From: Linnemannia elongata
Lineage: Eukaryota; Mortierellomycota; Mortierellomycetes; Mortierellales; Mortierellaceae
Reading direction: 5' to 3'
NCBI GenBank assembly: GCA_036320915.1
Contig: JAXBDG010000002.1
Span: 930,001-994,000, forward strand
Length of the DNA stretch: 64,000 nt
Every line of letters starts with the position of its first letter. The first letter of the stretch is position 1. Both the position numbers and the translations under genes were made by a program. The notes beneath the pieces are model-generated. The model saw only the letters and a list, made by a program, of their open reading frames with translations. It searched no databases and was not told where the DNA came from. This document shows positions 11,601 to 23,473 of the stretch, piece by piece.

Positions 11601-12757
11601 AGTGGCACTTCGCGTAATACTGATTAATTATAATGTATACGTACGAGTCATCTCCAGCAGTGATCATGTATGGCTTTTCGCCTCCGTAGTAGTAATCAAC
11701 CCAGTTCACTCCCTTCTCGTGACCATCCAGAGTAAAGTTGGCGACGCTGGATCCGAGCGACCAGACCTTTACAGTTCCGTCAACGCAGGCTGAGGCGAAT
11801 GTGTTGGTGTCTTTGGGGTTGATTGTAATGCACATGACAAAGTAGGTGTGACCCTCGAAGGTCTATTTGTGCAAACGATGAAAGCCAAGTTCCGAGCTTA
11901 AGTTCAGTCTTGGCTCATAATAATTGCGTGACGGTATAAAAGCGATAGAGATTGTCGTACTGTACCTGAAGGCACTTCCAGTTCTTCTCCCAGTCCCAGA
12001 GGCGAATGGTCATGTCGTCAGATCCGGACAAGACATAGGGTTGTGTCGGGTGAACAGCAATGCATCGAATGTAGTCGCTATGTGCATCCCAGCTGTGAAC
12101 TTTTTCGTGAGTGTTGTAGTTGAAGACGCGAAGCTGCATGTCGTCCGATCCTGTAATCACGTAATTCTTCCGGGCGATAAACTTGGCAGCGCGGACTAAC
12201 ATGGATAAACATGGGAATCATATATACTGTTAATATAATTTGCTCAATTGATCATGCTTGACTGAAAGAAGGTGTAAACGTGGCGCGGTAAATGGATACG
12301 CACCAGGTTGATCCGACACCTCAAAAGTCTTGACAAGAGCCTAATTGACACATAGCAGGAGGCAAATGATAAGCAGGATTAGTGTCGAGACTTCTTTGAT
12401 CAGTTGAGAACAAGAGGCTCAATTATTTCTTCTTTCACAAAGCAAAAGATTGTCCGGAGATAGCGTACCTGCGTCTCGTGGTTCCAGATATAGGCATGCC
12501 CATCGTATAAACTGGCAAGCATCCATGGCTCCGTTGGGTGAAAGTCCATGGACTTGACACGCTCCGAGTGAGCCAGTAGCTTTTTCTAATAGGATGGAAG
12601 TGTACGTTGGACATTTGGAGATGAACCCGGGTTTCGCGTGCGCGTTAGCTAGCTGTTGAATTCATTCCTGTCAAGCATCTCCTGATGAGTTATGAGAAGT
12701 CGCTTCCTAGTGTCAGTTTGGCGCATAGCTGATGTGTACCTTGATCTCCAATTTCAT
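8638..12757 (-). CDS. SEC27: Coatomer subunit beta' (COPB2/Sec27)
   Basis: Twelve exons give a 965-residue protein: 12740-12757, 12469-12585, 12304-12340, 11966-12195, 11645-11862, 11281-11548, 11083-11182, 10564-10973, 10294-10460, 9472-10194, 8856-9351 and 8638-8751. All phases agree. The first about 300 residues are six to seven WD40 repeats ([74 protein letters not shown]). The coatomer WD-associated region follows ([61 protein letters not shown]). Beta'-COP is part of the COPI B-subcomplex. It binds dilysine cargo signals and coats Golgi-derived vesicles. The acidic Ser/Asn-rich tail ends AFENLI. Length is close to the family's usual about 900 residues. The last intron carries an 18-base poly-A run (about 8774-8792). 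Identification is secure, and small exon borders are the only uncertainty. Confidence 0.96.
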
Positions 12758-13357
12758 AACCTATTGATATCAGAGTTGAATACAAGACAAGCCGGGTTAA
12801 TATCTTTACGATGAAGCGGCAGTAAACAATGCGCTTGGTGTTGACATGGAGAAAGGGTCGAGGTTGTACCATTGTGATGGTCGGTTTTTGCGTGGGGTAA
12901 AACGGGAAAGGGTCGAGTTGGGGGACGCGCAGGGACGATCGGTAGAACCCCTTGAAGAAGAAAAGGTAAGTGGAGTGAGAGGGACGAGTTGGATGTGTGT
13001 GTGTTGAGGTGGATTCGCCAACTAGGGGGGGAGAGATGAAGGACGAAGGGGACAGGGAGGAAAGAGAGGATGGAGTAAAAGAAGGGCACGAAGGGAAGAC
13101 AGCCTTTGTCGCCCTGCCCTGCAGGTGTGAAAATGGTCACGTGAAATAAGTACTTTGCCCATGGGTTGTCAAAAAAAAAGTCGTCTGGAACGACGTGAAG
13201 AGGAACGCAATAAAAAGAGCGTGGGAAGGGTCTCTTGCAACTCTCTTACTTATTCCACTCTTTCCTCTCCTCTCCTCTCTCCACTCTCCACTCTCCACTT
13301 CAACACAACCAACATATACCAACAAACCAATAAACCAGCAAACGAATAAAAGAAACA
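12758..13357. promoter_or_regulatory. Divergent promoter beta'-COP / TatD hydrolase
   Basis: A 600-base head-to-head spacer. The plus-strand side ends in a CT-rich leader (tctcctctcctctctccact near 13266) followed by a CA/AAC-rich stretch and the ATG at 13358, the standard leader form of this genome. Open frames inside it are low-complexity. A shared regulatory role is inferred only from orientation. Confidence 0.45.
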
Positions 13358-14339
13358 ATGATCGACATCCATGCACACATCTACCCCCCAACAATCCCTC
13401 AAGAATCTATCCAACCCCTCGTCCAACGCGCAAAAGCAGCAGGTCTAACATCCATCCTTTCCGTCTCCGAGAACCTCCTCGACGCCCGCCACATCCTCCG
13501 CCTCGCCATCCAACATCCCGGATTCATCTTTGCATGTGCAGGACTCCACCCAGCCCAACCCATCCGCGACGCGGACGGTGCAACCATCTCCTACCGATCC
13601 GTTCTCGAATCCGACCTCGACGGCGTCTTTGAATTCATGACCGAAAACCTTTCCAAACTCGCCGGAATCGGAGAAGTCGGTTTGGACTTTACACTCCCCG
13701 TCCTCAACTCGACTGATAACCCTGAACGCCTTAGGAACCATGACGACGTCAAGACCGAACAGCGCAAGGTCTTTGCGCGTCAGATCCGGTTCGCCAACCA
13801 GAACAACCTCGCTCTGAATGTTCACTCGAGGAACGCGGGGCACCATGCGATCACGCTGTTGGAGGAATTGGATGCCAAGAAGGTGGTTCTGCATGCGTTT
13901 GATGGGCAGCTCAAATATGTCCGGAGGGGGCTCGCGTTGGGGTATTACTTTTCAATCCCAACCAGTGTTGTCAGGACACCACAACAGCAGGCTTTGGCAG
14001 AGGAGGTGCCTCTAGAGTTGATGTTACTTGAATCAGACACGCCTTGTTTGGGACCAGAGAAAGGCGTAAGCAATGTGCCCTCAAATCTTTGTATTGCAGC
14101 CCAGGAGATTGCGAGGATCAAGAACGTGGACTTGGAGACTGTGGTACGTTCACCTTTTTTTTTTGTCTATTCAGTTATATATGTGCCAACCTCCAATCTG
14201 CACACGATGTTTAACTCTTTTTTTTTTCTCAATTGCTTTTGGAATGTCCTCCCTTGTAAAGATCGCAGCAACGACAGAGAACGCGTACAAGCTGTTTCCT
14301 AAGACTCGTCCCCATCGGCCTGCCCTTTCAGTCGTATGA
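13358..14339 (+). CDS. TatD-family metal-dependent hydrolase (TATDN3-like)
   Basis: Two exons, 13358-14143 and 14262-14339, give 287 residues. Metal-site residues of the TatD/amidohydrolase TIM barrel are visible: MIDIHAHIYPP (H5 and H7), GIGEVGLDF (E106), LNVHSRNAGHH (H156), VVLHAFDG (H179) and LLESDTPCLGPEKG (D227). The pairing of VHSRNAGxxAI, LHAFDG, YYFSIPTSVVR and LGPEKG with an IPPSI-type segment is closest to the TATDN3/YjjV branch. TatD proteins are divalent-metal DNases or phosphoesterases. The true substrate of the TATDN3 branch is poorly defined, so no substrate is assigned. The second exon adds the usual C-terminal helix (TTENAYKLFPKTRP). The acceptor AAG at 14259-14261 is weaker than a CAG/TAG but restores the family's C-terminus. 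No signal peptide is seen. Confidence 0.93.
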
Positions 14340-14540
14340 ACAAATAGGCACCTCTGTTCAGTCTTTTGTCATTGAATAAAAAGTGAAAGATCGTTCAGTA
14401 CTTTATTACATAGCATTGGACATATTGATCAGGAATGCAGTGCTTGTCATTGATTACGAAAAAAATAGGGTTGCGCGTCATGGCTTAAATATGTAGAGCA
14501 AAAAAAAAAAAAAATTGAGAAGAGTATCCTTGAAAATCTT

Positions 14541-16760
14541 CTACTGGACCTGAACTTGTGCGGCCTCCAGAGACATGAGCTGCTGCTCTTTGGTCCACAG
14601 CTCCTGCTGCTTTTCCTTGAGCTCACGCTGGACACGGTCTTCAATCTCCTTCAACTTGCCCTCCTCCTTCTTGAACTGTTCCTCCTTCAGACGAGAATGT
14701 TCATCCTCTTCACCGGAATCATTACTATCAAAGAATTGAAAAGGAGTGCGTTAGCAAACTTCTTGCAATGATACCTAGCAATTAGGGAATTGAGTCGAAA
14801 TGGCAAGAGGGTCAACTTACTCAGACGCGCTGTCGGTGCTACGCGACAACTTCTCGGTACGGTAGTTCTCATACAGGTAGTCGTGAGTGATTTCCTTGAG
14901 ATCCTGAAAGTGCGAGCTGTTGCCAAAAGTACACAAAAAAAACTTATAAGTTAATGTGAAAAATAATAACTGATTGTCACATCATCTTCCACAGCATACA
15001 AAAAACCAACCCCTTTTTACCTGAGCAGAGCATAGCGAAGCTTGACAAAATCGCAGTGCTGTGGATTATCGACTTCGACAACACCCCAGGGATACTGTCT
15101 GCCTCGGACCTTGCGACCATTGACTGTCACCTCCTCCTCGCAACCGATTAAAGCGAATGGGAGCAGAGAACGAAGTTCGCTGTTCTCCTCCACCGTCTCG
15201 TCATCATCCTCCTCAGGGTCATAAGGGAAGTTGTAGATTGGGATCTTGTGGTGCGCAATATCCTCCATGACCTATAGGGGTGAAAAGTAGGAAAAAATTG
15301 AATGTTAGGAACAAGAACATGATTAGTTGCATGGATTGGCTTGACATTGAAGTAAACTGTATAGTGAGGAAGAGAAATTAAAGGTACGATTCTTACGCGC
15401 TTCTTGAAGTCAGCGAGCTCTCCGGAAGTCAAGGAATCAGACTTGCCGATGACGGGGATGATGTTGATCCTTGGACTCAGACGCTTCATTAACTCGATGT
15501 CAATCTCCCTCAGGCTAGTGAAGGAGGTAGTACCGGCGTGTTAGCAAATGGCTATTGAAAAATGTAATGTCAACAAAATACATATCTCGTTTGAGGGCAC
15601 TGTTGTCACATACCTATGGCCAGTTGGGGCAATAAAGTAGAGGAGTGCATGGACACGGTTGTCACGGAAACGGCGGTTTCGCTTAATCCTGGATTCTTCA
15701 GACAGAATGTCATCATATTGCTGCTCAAGGTATCCCAAGATTTCTTGGAAGCTATTCGTTTTTTTTTTTTTTTTTTTTTTTTCAGATATCGTATATGTTG
15801 CGTTAGCTGTTGTTTCCAAGCGTACGTGCGTGTGCAACAAAAGAACAAAAATGCAAAGAAAAGGATGAAAAAGGAGCCCGTATGTCTGTGTGTATTGCAA
15901 AAAAGAAAAGGAGCAGAGTGAATGCAAGGGAATCAACTTGAAAGGGTCAAGGGGGTCCTTCTTATTCGAGCCCAGTTTCATCACCCAATTTCAAGTCCCA
16001 AAAGACCCCGGAGTCGTTCTCTTCGCCGCCGCGAAAATAAAAATAACAACAAGGTTGTCTGGTGAAGATCCGTTCTCATTTTTTTCTTAGCTTGCACTTT
16101 TGCTTCAGCAAGATCTTACCAATACTCGTTGTCAATCATGTCACCAAAGCCAGGAGTATCCACGACTGTCAGTGAGATTTTGACACCGTCCTCGTCGAGT
16201 TCTATGAAAAAAAGGCATATCAGAAACGCCTATTAGCATTCCTGGTTCGCCACAAGCTCACCTTGAACGACAGGAAAGCAAAGCAAAGAAAGGAGATACG
16301 TACCGACAGTGTATGGCTTGATCTTGATGCCTTCCTCGATGTGGGCCATTTCGGGTTCTTCGCACTCCCGCTTGGGGACTACTTCTGCATCGCACAGGGT
16401 GTTGATGAAGGTCGTGCGTCCCAGACCGGAGGCTCCTGCAGAATGGTTTTAAACACCAGTGGAGAGGTTTCACATAAAGGTTGCAGAGAATACACTGTCA
16501 GATTCTGTTGATCCAGGAACCATCAGTTCTGATGGTGGCGTGAATAGAGAGGAAGCAGGTTTTGATCAGTCCTTACCGACAACCATCAACGTGAACTGGA
16601 ATCCCTTCTTGACGTTCTTGCGGTTACCAGGGCGCTGTTTGGTGGCGTGTAATAAGTACCGGTGGTATGTCAGTTGGCGAGTTGCAGTATCTCAATACGA
16701 CAAGACAATAGCGAACTGTTTGCCTTAGGTGAACGGCTGCCTTACTCTTGGGTGCGACAT
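14541..16760 (-). CDS. Septin, CDC11/AspA class
   Basis: Nine exons give 357 residues: 16746-16760, 16577-16634, 16304-16435, 16120-16201, 15614-15751, 15397-15514, 15021-15271, 14821-14916 and 14541-14724. The GTPase domain shows the G1 loop GASGLGRTTFINT, G3 DTPGFGD, G4-region IPVIGKSDSLT and the septin unique element (RRYPWGxVEV-type, here GRQYPWGVVEVDNPQHCDF). The C-terminus is a short coiled coil (EEQFKKEEGKLKEIEDRVQ). The P-loop lysine is replaced by arginine, as in yeast Cdc11, and FQEILGYLEQQYDDILSEES also fits the Cdc11/AspA class. Septins polymerise into hetero-oligomeric filaments at the cortex and septation sites. The first exon encodes only MSHPR. A 24-base T run lies in intron 4 (around 15760-15782). 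Class assignment rests on motif memory, not on a tree. Confidence 0.94.
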
Positions 16761-18219
16761 GTTGGTAGATGTATGCTTGTATGTGAAAGCGTTAAAGTGA
16801 AATGGGATGTGATGAGTGATGAGTGAATGTACAAACAGAATGAGAATGGAGATGGAAATGAAAGAGAAAGTGAAAAAAGGCAAAGTGAGTTTTGGACGTG
16901 TGAGTGAGAGACAAAGAAAAAAGAGGAGACAAGGGGGCCAGAAATGAAGACGGGCCAGGCAGGCAGGGAGCTACTAGCTACAATGCGTAAAGCGCGTCTT
17001 TTCATTTTTCTTTCTTTTCGCTCTCTACGAAAATAGTTCGAGGGAGGAGTACCACCTCCTGCACAATATTTCATTCCCTCTCTCCGCGTGCTCTTCTTTG
17101 GGAGGAAATCCTGGTCATTTCACTTGCAAGGTTTACGCACAATTGAACATTGCAGGCAATTAGAAAAATAGTTCCTTCCTGTATATCACACACACACACA
17201 ACCATGGCGTCTTCAACAGCACTACCAACAACAGCATTGAGGACCCCAACGGTGTTGAACACAATGGCCTATTCGCTGACTCCTGAAGATCGCTGGTTGC
17301 TGTGTTTAACATAGGCGGAGAATTCAAGATCCGACAATGGCAAGTAGACGTGACACACACGTTCGCTTGTTGTCGTTGTTTTTCTAGGAAAAGGGCTGTG
17401 AAGGATTGATGGCGACAGTCATTGAGTTGTAATTGTATTTTCTCAACGGTCGGTGCAGATCCGAATCTTGGCCTGCGTATTAACAAAAAGTTGTTATGGT
17501 TGAATTTCGTTGGCTAACGGGCCAAGTAGTTAAACAGCAGAGAAGAGGGGAGGGATATTCCTTGTGCTGATGAGGACCAGGTCGAATTACACGCGAGCCA
17601 ACTGATGCCCAACGCTACGGTGCAGGGTTAATTGAATATATGATGATGACGACGCTGGACACAGAGGATGATTAATTCCTAGATGAAAGTGAGAAAAATG
17701 GAAAGGTGGGGATGTGGCCTGTCCATTGCTTTGTCAACGGCGAACACCATCATCGTTCACTCGATGTATCGGAAAAGAACAAAGGAAAACAGCCGTGAGC
17801 AGTGATTTGTCAACAAATGATATGCGAAATGATGAGAGAGAGAGAGAGAGAGAGGACAGAGGGAGAAGCTATGTGATGAACGAATGATACGAAAGATGCG
17901 ACGGCACAGTCCGAAATGCGTAGTCGATGTCGATGGAGCTTTTTTTTTTTTATTATTTCATTTCGTTTTCCCTCTCTTCGTCTCTTTTTCCTTTCGTCCT
18001 TTTTGTATCCCTCTCTCTATCTCTCTTCTCTTCTCTTCTCTTCTTCCCTTCCTCTTCTTTCTTCTTTCTATTGCTTTTCTTCTACTTTCCTCTCTCACTT
18101 CTCCCCCCCCCCCCCCCCCCCCCCGTACCCTTTCCCTTCCCTTGCTCTCTCTCTCTCCTCACAAACACGCATATTCACACACCAATCTCAACGACCCCGT
18201 CTTTGCCCTTTCTTCTTCG
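16761..18219. other. Divergent intergenic region septin / TCP11-type gene
   Basis: About 1.46 kb with two promoters. The septin side is A/G-rich. The TCP11 side has a strong pyrimidine tract from about 17940 to 18170, with CTCTT repeats and a 22-base poly-C run at 18103-18124. A 36-codon open frame begins at 17203 (ATGGCGTCTTCAACAGC) after a CACACA run. It has no recognisable partner exons and I do not call it a gene. A (GA)n run is at about 17837-17853. Confidence 0.5.
18103..18124. repeat. Poly-C tract (22 C)
   Basis: Uninterrupted run of 22 cytosines within the pyrimidine-rich leader just upstream of the TCP11-type gene, ahead of the chosen ATG at 18220. A second poly-C run of 19 occurs in the Rieske gene intron. 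Confidence 0.9.
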
Positions 18220-20370
18220 ATGCCGACCCCCATCTTTGAAGCTGGTCCCAGCTTCATACACCTCGACACATGGGACTCCGTCGCTGCTGCTCCGCCTGAG
18301 AACAAACAATCCTCCACTTCCATCTCTCAACCTTCGCGGTCACTGAGTATCCACAGAGCCACTACCACCTCTTCCTCCTCTCACAACAACAACAACAACA
18401 ATACCAACAAGCAGAATTCAATCGAACACACTACTCTCATCTTGAAACGATTCACGCTCTCTTCCGATAACCACCGCTCGTCGTCCTCCTCCTCGTCCAA
18501 CAACAGGCACCGGGGCCGTCCTAGTTCTTCTAGAATACGAGGGAAACATGGCTTTGTCAAGGCTCTTCATGCCAACTTTGGAGGAGCAGTCAACAACCAC
18601 CCTGCCAGCAAGGAAGCCCGCTCGGCCCAATTCAAAACTTACGTGCAAAGTCGTCGTCTTCGCCTCCGCCAACGTGGTACCGGCGGGCTTCATCCTCACC
18701 ATCCTCACCATCAGCAACATTATCGTCTTCAGGATAATTCTGATATGTCTCTGGACGAGAGTGAAGTCCACGACGAAGACGACGACAACGACAACGGATA
18801 CAGTGACAGTGAGGCGAGAGATCATGTGCTCGACCTCGACCCGGAACAATACCGCAACTACATGTGGGAGCTTGAGCAGCGCCTGTTGGAGAGGACTGAG
18901 TCTGCAGCCAAGAGCCGATCATCGTTTTTGATGGAGCGTCGGTTGTCGGCGGGGGAGAGGTTGCACCATGTTCAGAGGGTTGTGCAACAACAGCGCACAG
19001 AGCAGGAGTTAAGGCAGCATAGGGTCCGTGATGAACTCGAGCAAAAGATGGTCCGCGCCATGGCCCGCAGGAACGCCTATCTGGAGGCGGCGATCGAAAA
19101 TGATCCCTCCCGAAGATTCCGCCGCAGGGGTGCCTCCTCTCAAACATCTTCTTCATCGTCGGCAGTGACCTCGTCCTGGAATAAGAGTAAGGCTACTAGG
19201 ACTGGATCGACTACTGCTGCTCCTATTTCGACAGCCTCAGGTGCTACGACAACCTCTACTGCTCCCTCGACAGGTAGTTTGACTACTGCGCCCAAAAGGG
19301 GTACACCCTCCTCCTCCTCCTCCTCCAAAGGGGTGTCTTCATCGATGATCAGATCGAAACTTAAAAGGGACTCGGTCAAGTCATCCAAGGACAAGGAGAT
19401 CAACGAAAACAACAATAACAGCAGCAACAACAACAGCAACAGCAACAACAACAACATCAAGTATACATCAGAGATACAAAGGGATGAAAACGGGCTACAC
19501 GGACAAGGACAAGGACTAGGGTCTCCTAAAAATAGCCCCTTCAACATGACCCAGAGCAGGAAGGCCCACTTGACCAACATGACCTCTGTGTCGTTCATGT
19601 CTTCCTCGTCTTCCTCATCGTCATCGTCGTCGCCTGTCACACTTTCACCATCGTCTGTTGAAAATGTGGAGAGAGGCGGAGGAGAAACAAGAGCAGCAGG
19701 AGCGACATTTCAGGACATTAGCAAGGAGACTGGAGTTTCTAGTGCTACAGATATTGGGGGGAAGGCAAGACTTGAGAGGATGACCCTATGGGCACAACGG
19801 AGGATTCGTCAACGATTGGTCGAGAAAGCGTCGCGTGAGTACATGCGTGCTATCGGAGGATCACACCAGCGCGTCCTCGGCCTGAAGTTTGAGGAGCTGG
19901 CCCGGTTGTTGCATACGAACAAGGGACTGATCCAGGCGACGGTCAAGCTGTTGAGATACTCATCACAATTGACGCAGATGGACAGGTCAATCGAGCAACA
20001 ACAACAAGATGAAGATGGGGAAGAGGTCAAGAAGAACCCTGCTCGGGTGTTCCTAAGCATGTATATGGTCCTGGCGCACCCTTCCCAGATCCGGTCCCCG
20101 TCTGAGGTAATGTTCTAATGTTCCAACATAGTAACTAAGCGAACAGTCACATAGCCAATTGGACTTTTTTTAATTGGTCACACCATTTGTCATCCTCGCT
20201 CTAAGAAAAAAAAATTGTTCTTCATCCTTCTCTTAAGCCATTGCTCACTTCTTTTATTATCTTTCTTCTCTCTTCATTGCTTGCCTCTTCTTTTCTGTTC
20301 TTTCCTTTTTCTTTTCTCTCTCTTGTCTTCTCTTCCCTCTTTCACCACACTAACACCTTCTCTCACACTT

Positions 20371-20407
<37 letters not shown>

Positions 20408-23153
20408 TCTCTCCACTCTACATTACAACATAATGGCGTCTATCCATTCTGAACGCGCTTCTCTCTCGCCAACACTACAACAAACACAACCAACACAACA
20501 ACTACAACAACAACAACAACAGCACGCACACCCGGCTCACATAGAAGACGACAGCGCATTCGAGTCCCTCGTCGAATCCTCAAAGGCCCTCCTTGAAGCC
20601 CTTCAGACCTGGCTCACCGCCAACACCAAACCTGTCGATACCACCATCAATGCCGCATCAACAACGGACTCTACCGAACCAACATCCTCCACCTCCGCCG
20701 CTGCCGCCCAAGTAGACGACACCACCCCCCTCCTTAACTTTGACGCAGCCTGGACAAGCTACTACAACTTCTTCGAAGCATGGAAGGAAAAGGATGCCCA
20801 GAGATTGCTCAAAACTCTTTTGGACCATGCCCGACAGATCGAGGCACTTTGGAGGACCGTCCAGAGTGACCCTACTGCTAGAGCTGAATGGGGACTCCGG
20901 ATCGAGGAACAGAGGAGGGATCTGAGGGATAAGGCTCGGCAGCTTGCGGGACCTGATGGTGTTGCGAGATTGGATGAGGTCTTTGCGGATTTCGTTAGTG
21001 CTACGACGCCGCCAGCACTCGCACTTCCTCCGACGACGACCAGTGCCACTACTACTACTCCAGCCATTATCGCTACGCCTGATGTCGCTACCGAAGAGCC
21101 TATGGAGACTAACACTGAAGCAGTGGCGCCAGCATCTCAGTCACAGATGACCGAGCCATCATCATCATCCTCTGCTCCAGTGGAACCAACAACAACAACA
21201 CCTGCGACAAAGAAGCGCCAGAGACTGGTGTCCATCTCCAACAACACGGACTCTGCAATGGACGTGGATGGCCAACCACCTACAGGAACTCACGTCGTAC
21301 ATCCATCAACAGCGACTACAGATGCACCATCGGCAAACATGGACGATCCTACCTCCACCGGAGAAGAACCCCAGCCAAAGAAGCCTTTCAAGGCTAGAGT
21401 ACCTCGACAGCCGGTGACACCCGCTGGGTTTGAGAAGCAAGACAAGTGGAGTAACTTACAGCTGATCCATGAGTTGGCATTGGATCCCAACTTCAAGATT
21501 GAATCCAAGCGAGTCGGGGGCGATTCCACACCTTCGGATAGCACCGAGGAGGGCACCAGCAGCGGCAGCAGTCTCAATAGTATCGAGAGTCTCGAGTCCA
21601 GGATCCGAGCCATGGCGACCAAGGCCTACTTTGACAAGATCCGCGAGGACGCAGAGCAAGGACAACTGGGCAAATGGATCCCTCCACTTCTCACCACAAT
21701 TCGTGAACAACTGTTGGATATGGTCCCTCAGGAATCTTCGGTCGCACGCCAGATCCGTGACGGGTTTGATCTTGAGTTTGTGCAACAGCAGGTGGATCGG
21801 AAGGTATACGACGTCAAGGGTGCATTGGAGGGTGTGCTGGGATTGATGGCCAAGCTCTGTGCACCCGTGCGTGACCCTGCGATTCGGCACATCCAGCAGG
21901 ATTTGAGCCTTATCACTGGGAACCCACTTCAGCAAACCCCTCAGGCTGCTGAATCAGGAAACCGAACAACTTCATCGCCTACATCGGCTACTCCTAAGGA
22001 TCTCGTCAGCGTATTAAAGGACATTCTGGAACTGTTGGAGGAGATGCTCATGGATTTGGCCAACTACCGGTTGATGGTCGCTCGCCCCAGTCTGGAGAAG
22101 CAGGCGATCCCTTACGAACAGCACACGTTTAAGACTGCGCTCGAGAATGGAGAGATCACCCTGGACGCTACGACGGCTTGGCTTGAGACATCGACTGCCA
22201 GTCTTGCACGCGCATCCGCCATCTCGACTACCACCTCTTCAGGATCAAAGGACCAGTCATCCCCAACCTCGCCATCCTCCTCAACAAAGACCAACCGCCA
22301 CTACGAAGTCTACATTAACGCAGTCCTGGACCTCCTCTACTCCAAAACCCCCCTCGAACTCTGGTCAAAAGAAGAATTCCCAGAAACATTCGTCCTCGAC
22401 CAAGCCCGCCTAACACGGTACCAGAACGAACTCCAAGCTCTGGCATTGATCGCCGTCATGTGGAACATCTCCCTCAATGTCCAGCCTCCACTCCGTGACG
22501 AAGGCCAACAGGAACTCAAACAGACCCTCTTCCGCCTCATGGAAAGCGCCGACACTTCCAAAGAAACCCTGGCCGAGGCTATCATCGAGGCCAAAGAGAA
22601 AGCCCTCCTCCTCACCTCTCGCTCCTCCGCATCATCGACTCGCTCAATCTCCTCAGTCACATCGCCAACATCATCCCTCCTCCTTTCAGCCGACCAAAAA
22701 TCCTACCTCCGCAACACTATCGAGCGCGCCATCTCCTTCGATAGCAGCCTTTACAGCGTCCTCTCACAACGGATCCGAAAAGTTCTGGAATCTTACCTTC
22801 TCTCATCCCCTCCCGGTCTCGGCAGTAAACCGGGTGTTATGCCCGAACAGGCGGAACTGAACAAGGTCGGATTGGGTGCGATGGCCAAGGAGATTGAGAC
22901 GTTTGCGGCACAGATTGGGCTCTTGATCAGGTACAATGCCAAGGTCTATCAGCCCTGGTATGACCCACTCTTGACAAAGATTTTGCCTAGTACCAGTCGC
23001 AAGCAAAGAACACCTACTGCCACTGTTGCCGCCGAGACTCGTACTTCTGCACCCGAGGAAGCCACTGCTACATCGACAACTGCCGACAAGGTCGCGACAC
23101 CAGAGACAGAGTTGGTAGAAGGCGACAAGATCAACAAGTCCGCATCCTCTTAA
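18220..23153 (+). CDS. T-complex 11 (TCP11/SOK1) family protein
   Basis: Two long open blocks. Block 1 (ATG 18220 to a GAG|gtaatg donor after 20106, 629 codons) is Ser/Asn-rich and ends with the N-terminal part of the TCP11 fold (TLWAQRRIRQRLVEKASREY, ARVFLSMYMVLAHPSQIR). Block 2 (to TAA 23153) starts around 20565 or 20586 and continues that fold: FDAAWTSYYNFFEAWKEKDA, then MDLANYRLMVARPSLEKQ. The order matches plant and animal TCP11 proteins, so one gene is favoured, total about 1480-1490 residues. Yeast Sok1, a cAMP/PKA-pathway suppressor, belongs here, and biochemical function is unclear. The exact acceptor is uncertain: in-frame AGs lie at 20563-20564 and 20584-20585. A CT-rich segment with its own ATG (20434) sits in between, so a two-gene reading is possible. 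The ATG at 18220 is preferred over the in-frame upstream one at 17884, whose extension is translated CT/poly-C leader. Confidence 0.75.
20373..20405. repeat. (CT)n microsatellite between the TCP11 blocks
   Basis: About 33 bases of CT dinucleotide inside a longer pyrimidine tract (20215-20420). It is either intronic polypyrimidine or the leader of a separate downstream transcript beginning at ATG 20434. Confidence 0.9.
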
Positions 23154-23473
23154 ACGCCATAAAAATAAACAATAAACTATCTTGAATAAAGTAATCTGTC
23201 ATACACGGACTTTTTATTGTCAAATATTAGGTTTTTTTAGTACAAGAAAAAACATATGATACAAGCATGAATGAAAGGGAAGAAAGAAAGGAGGAAAAAA
23301 GGTAGGAAATATGAAAAATGAAAATACAACGCGATAACAGCGAAAGCGAACAAGAACAAAAAGAAATGAAAGAAAAAAATAAAACGAAAAGTAAAATCGG
23401 CGGGTCTAGCAGTTGCAAATAACGATAAGAAAAAAAAGTAAAAAAAACAAACAAACGAACAAATAGGCCCCAA
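23154..23473. other. Convergent 3' region TCP11-type / BRE1
   Basis: A 320-base spacer between two stop codons, A/T-rich with AATAAA motifs close to the TCP11 stop (about 23163-23190). It holds the 3' UTRs of both genes and no reading frame of note. Confidence 0.7.

Noticed and set aside
17203..17313. 36-codon plus-strand frame after a CACACA run
   Set aside because: Reads like a protein start (MASSTALPTTALRTPTV), but has no splice partners or homology that I can see. It is too short to call.
17884..18219. Upstream in-frame extension of the TCP11-type protein
   Set aside because: The extension would be translated CT and poly-C tract (FFFLLFHF..., PPPPPP). The ATG at 18220 follows a normal leader.
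20241..20433. In-frame hydrophobic extension of TCP11 block 2
   Set aside because: It encodes the CT-rich tract as Leu/Ser/Phe repeats and starts from TTG. It looks like a membrane segment only because of base composition.
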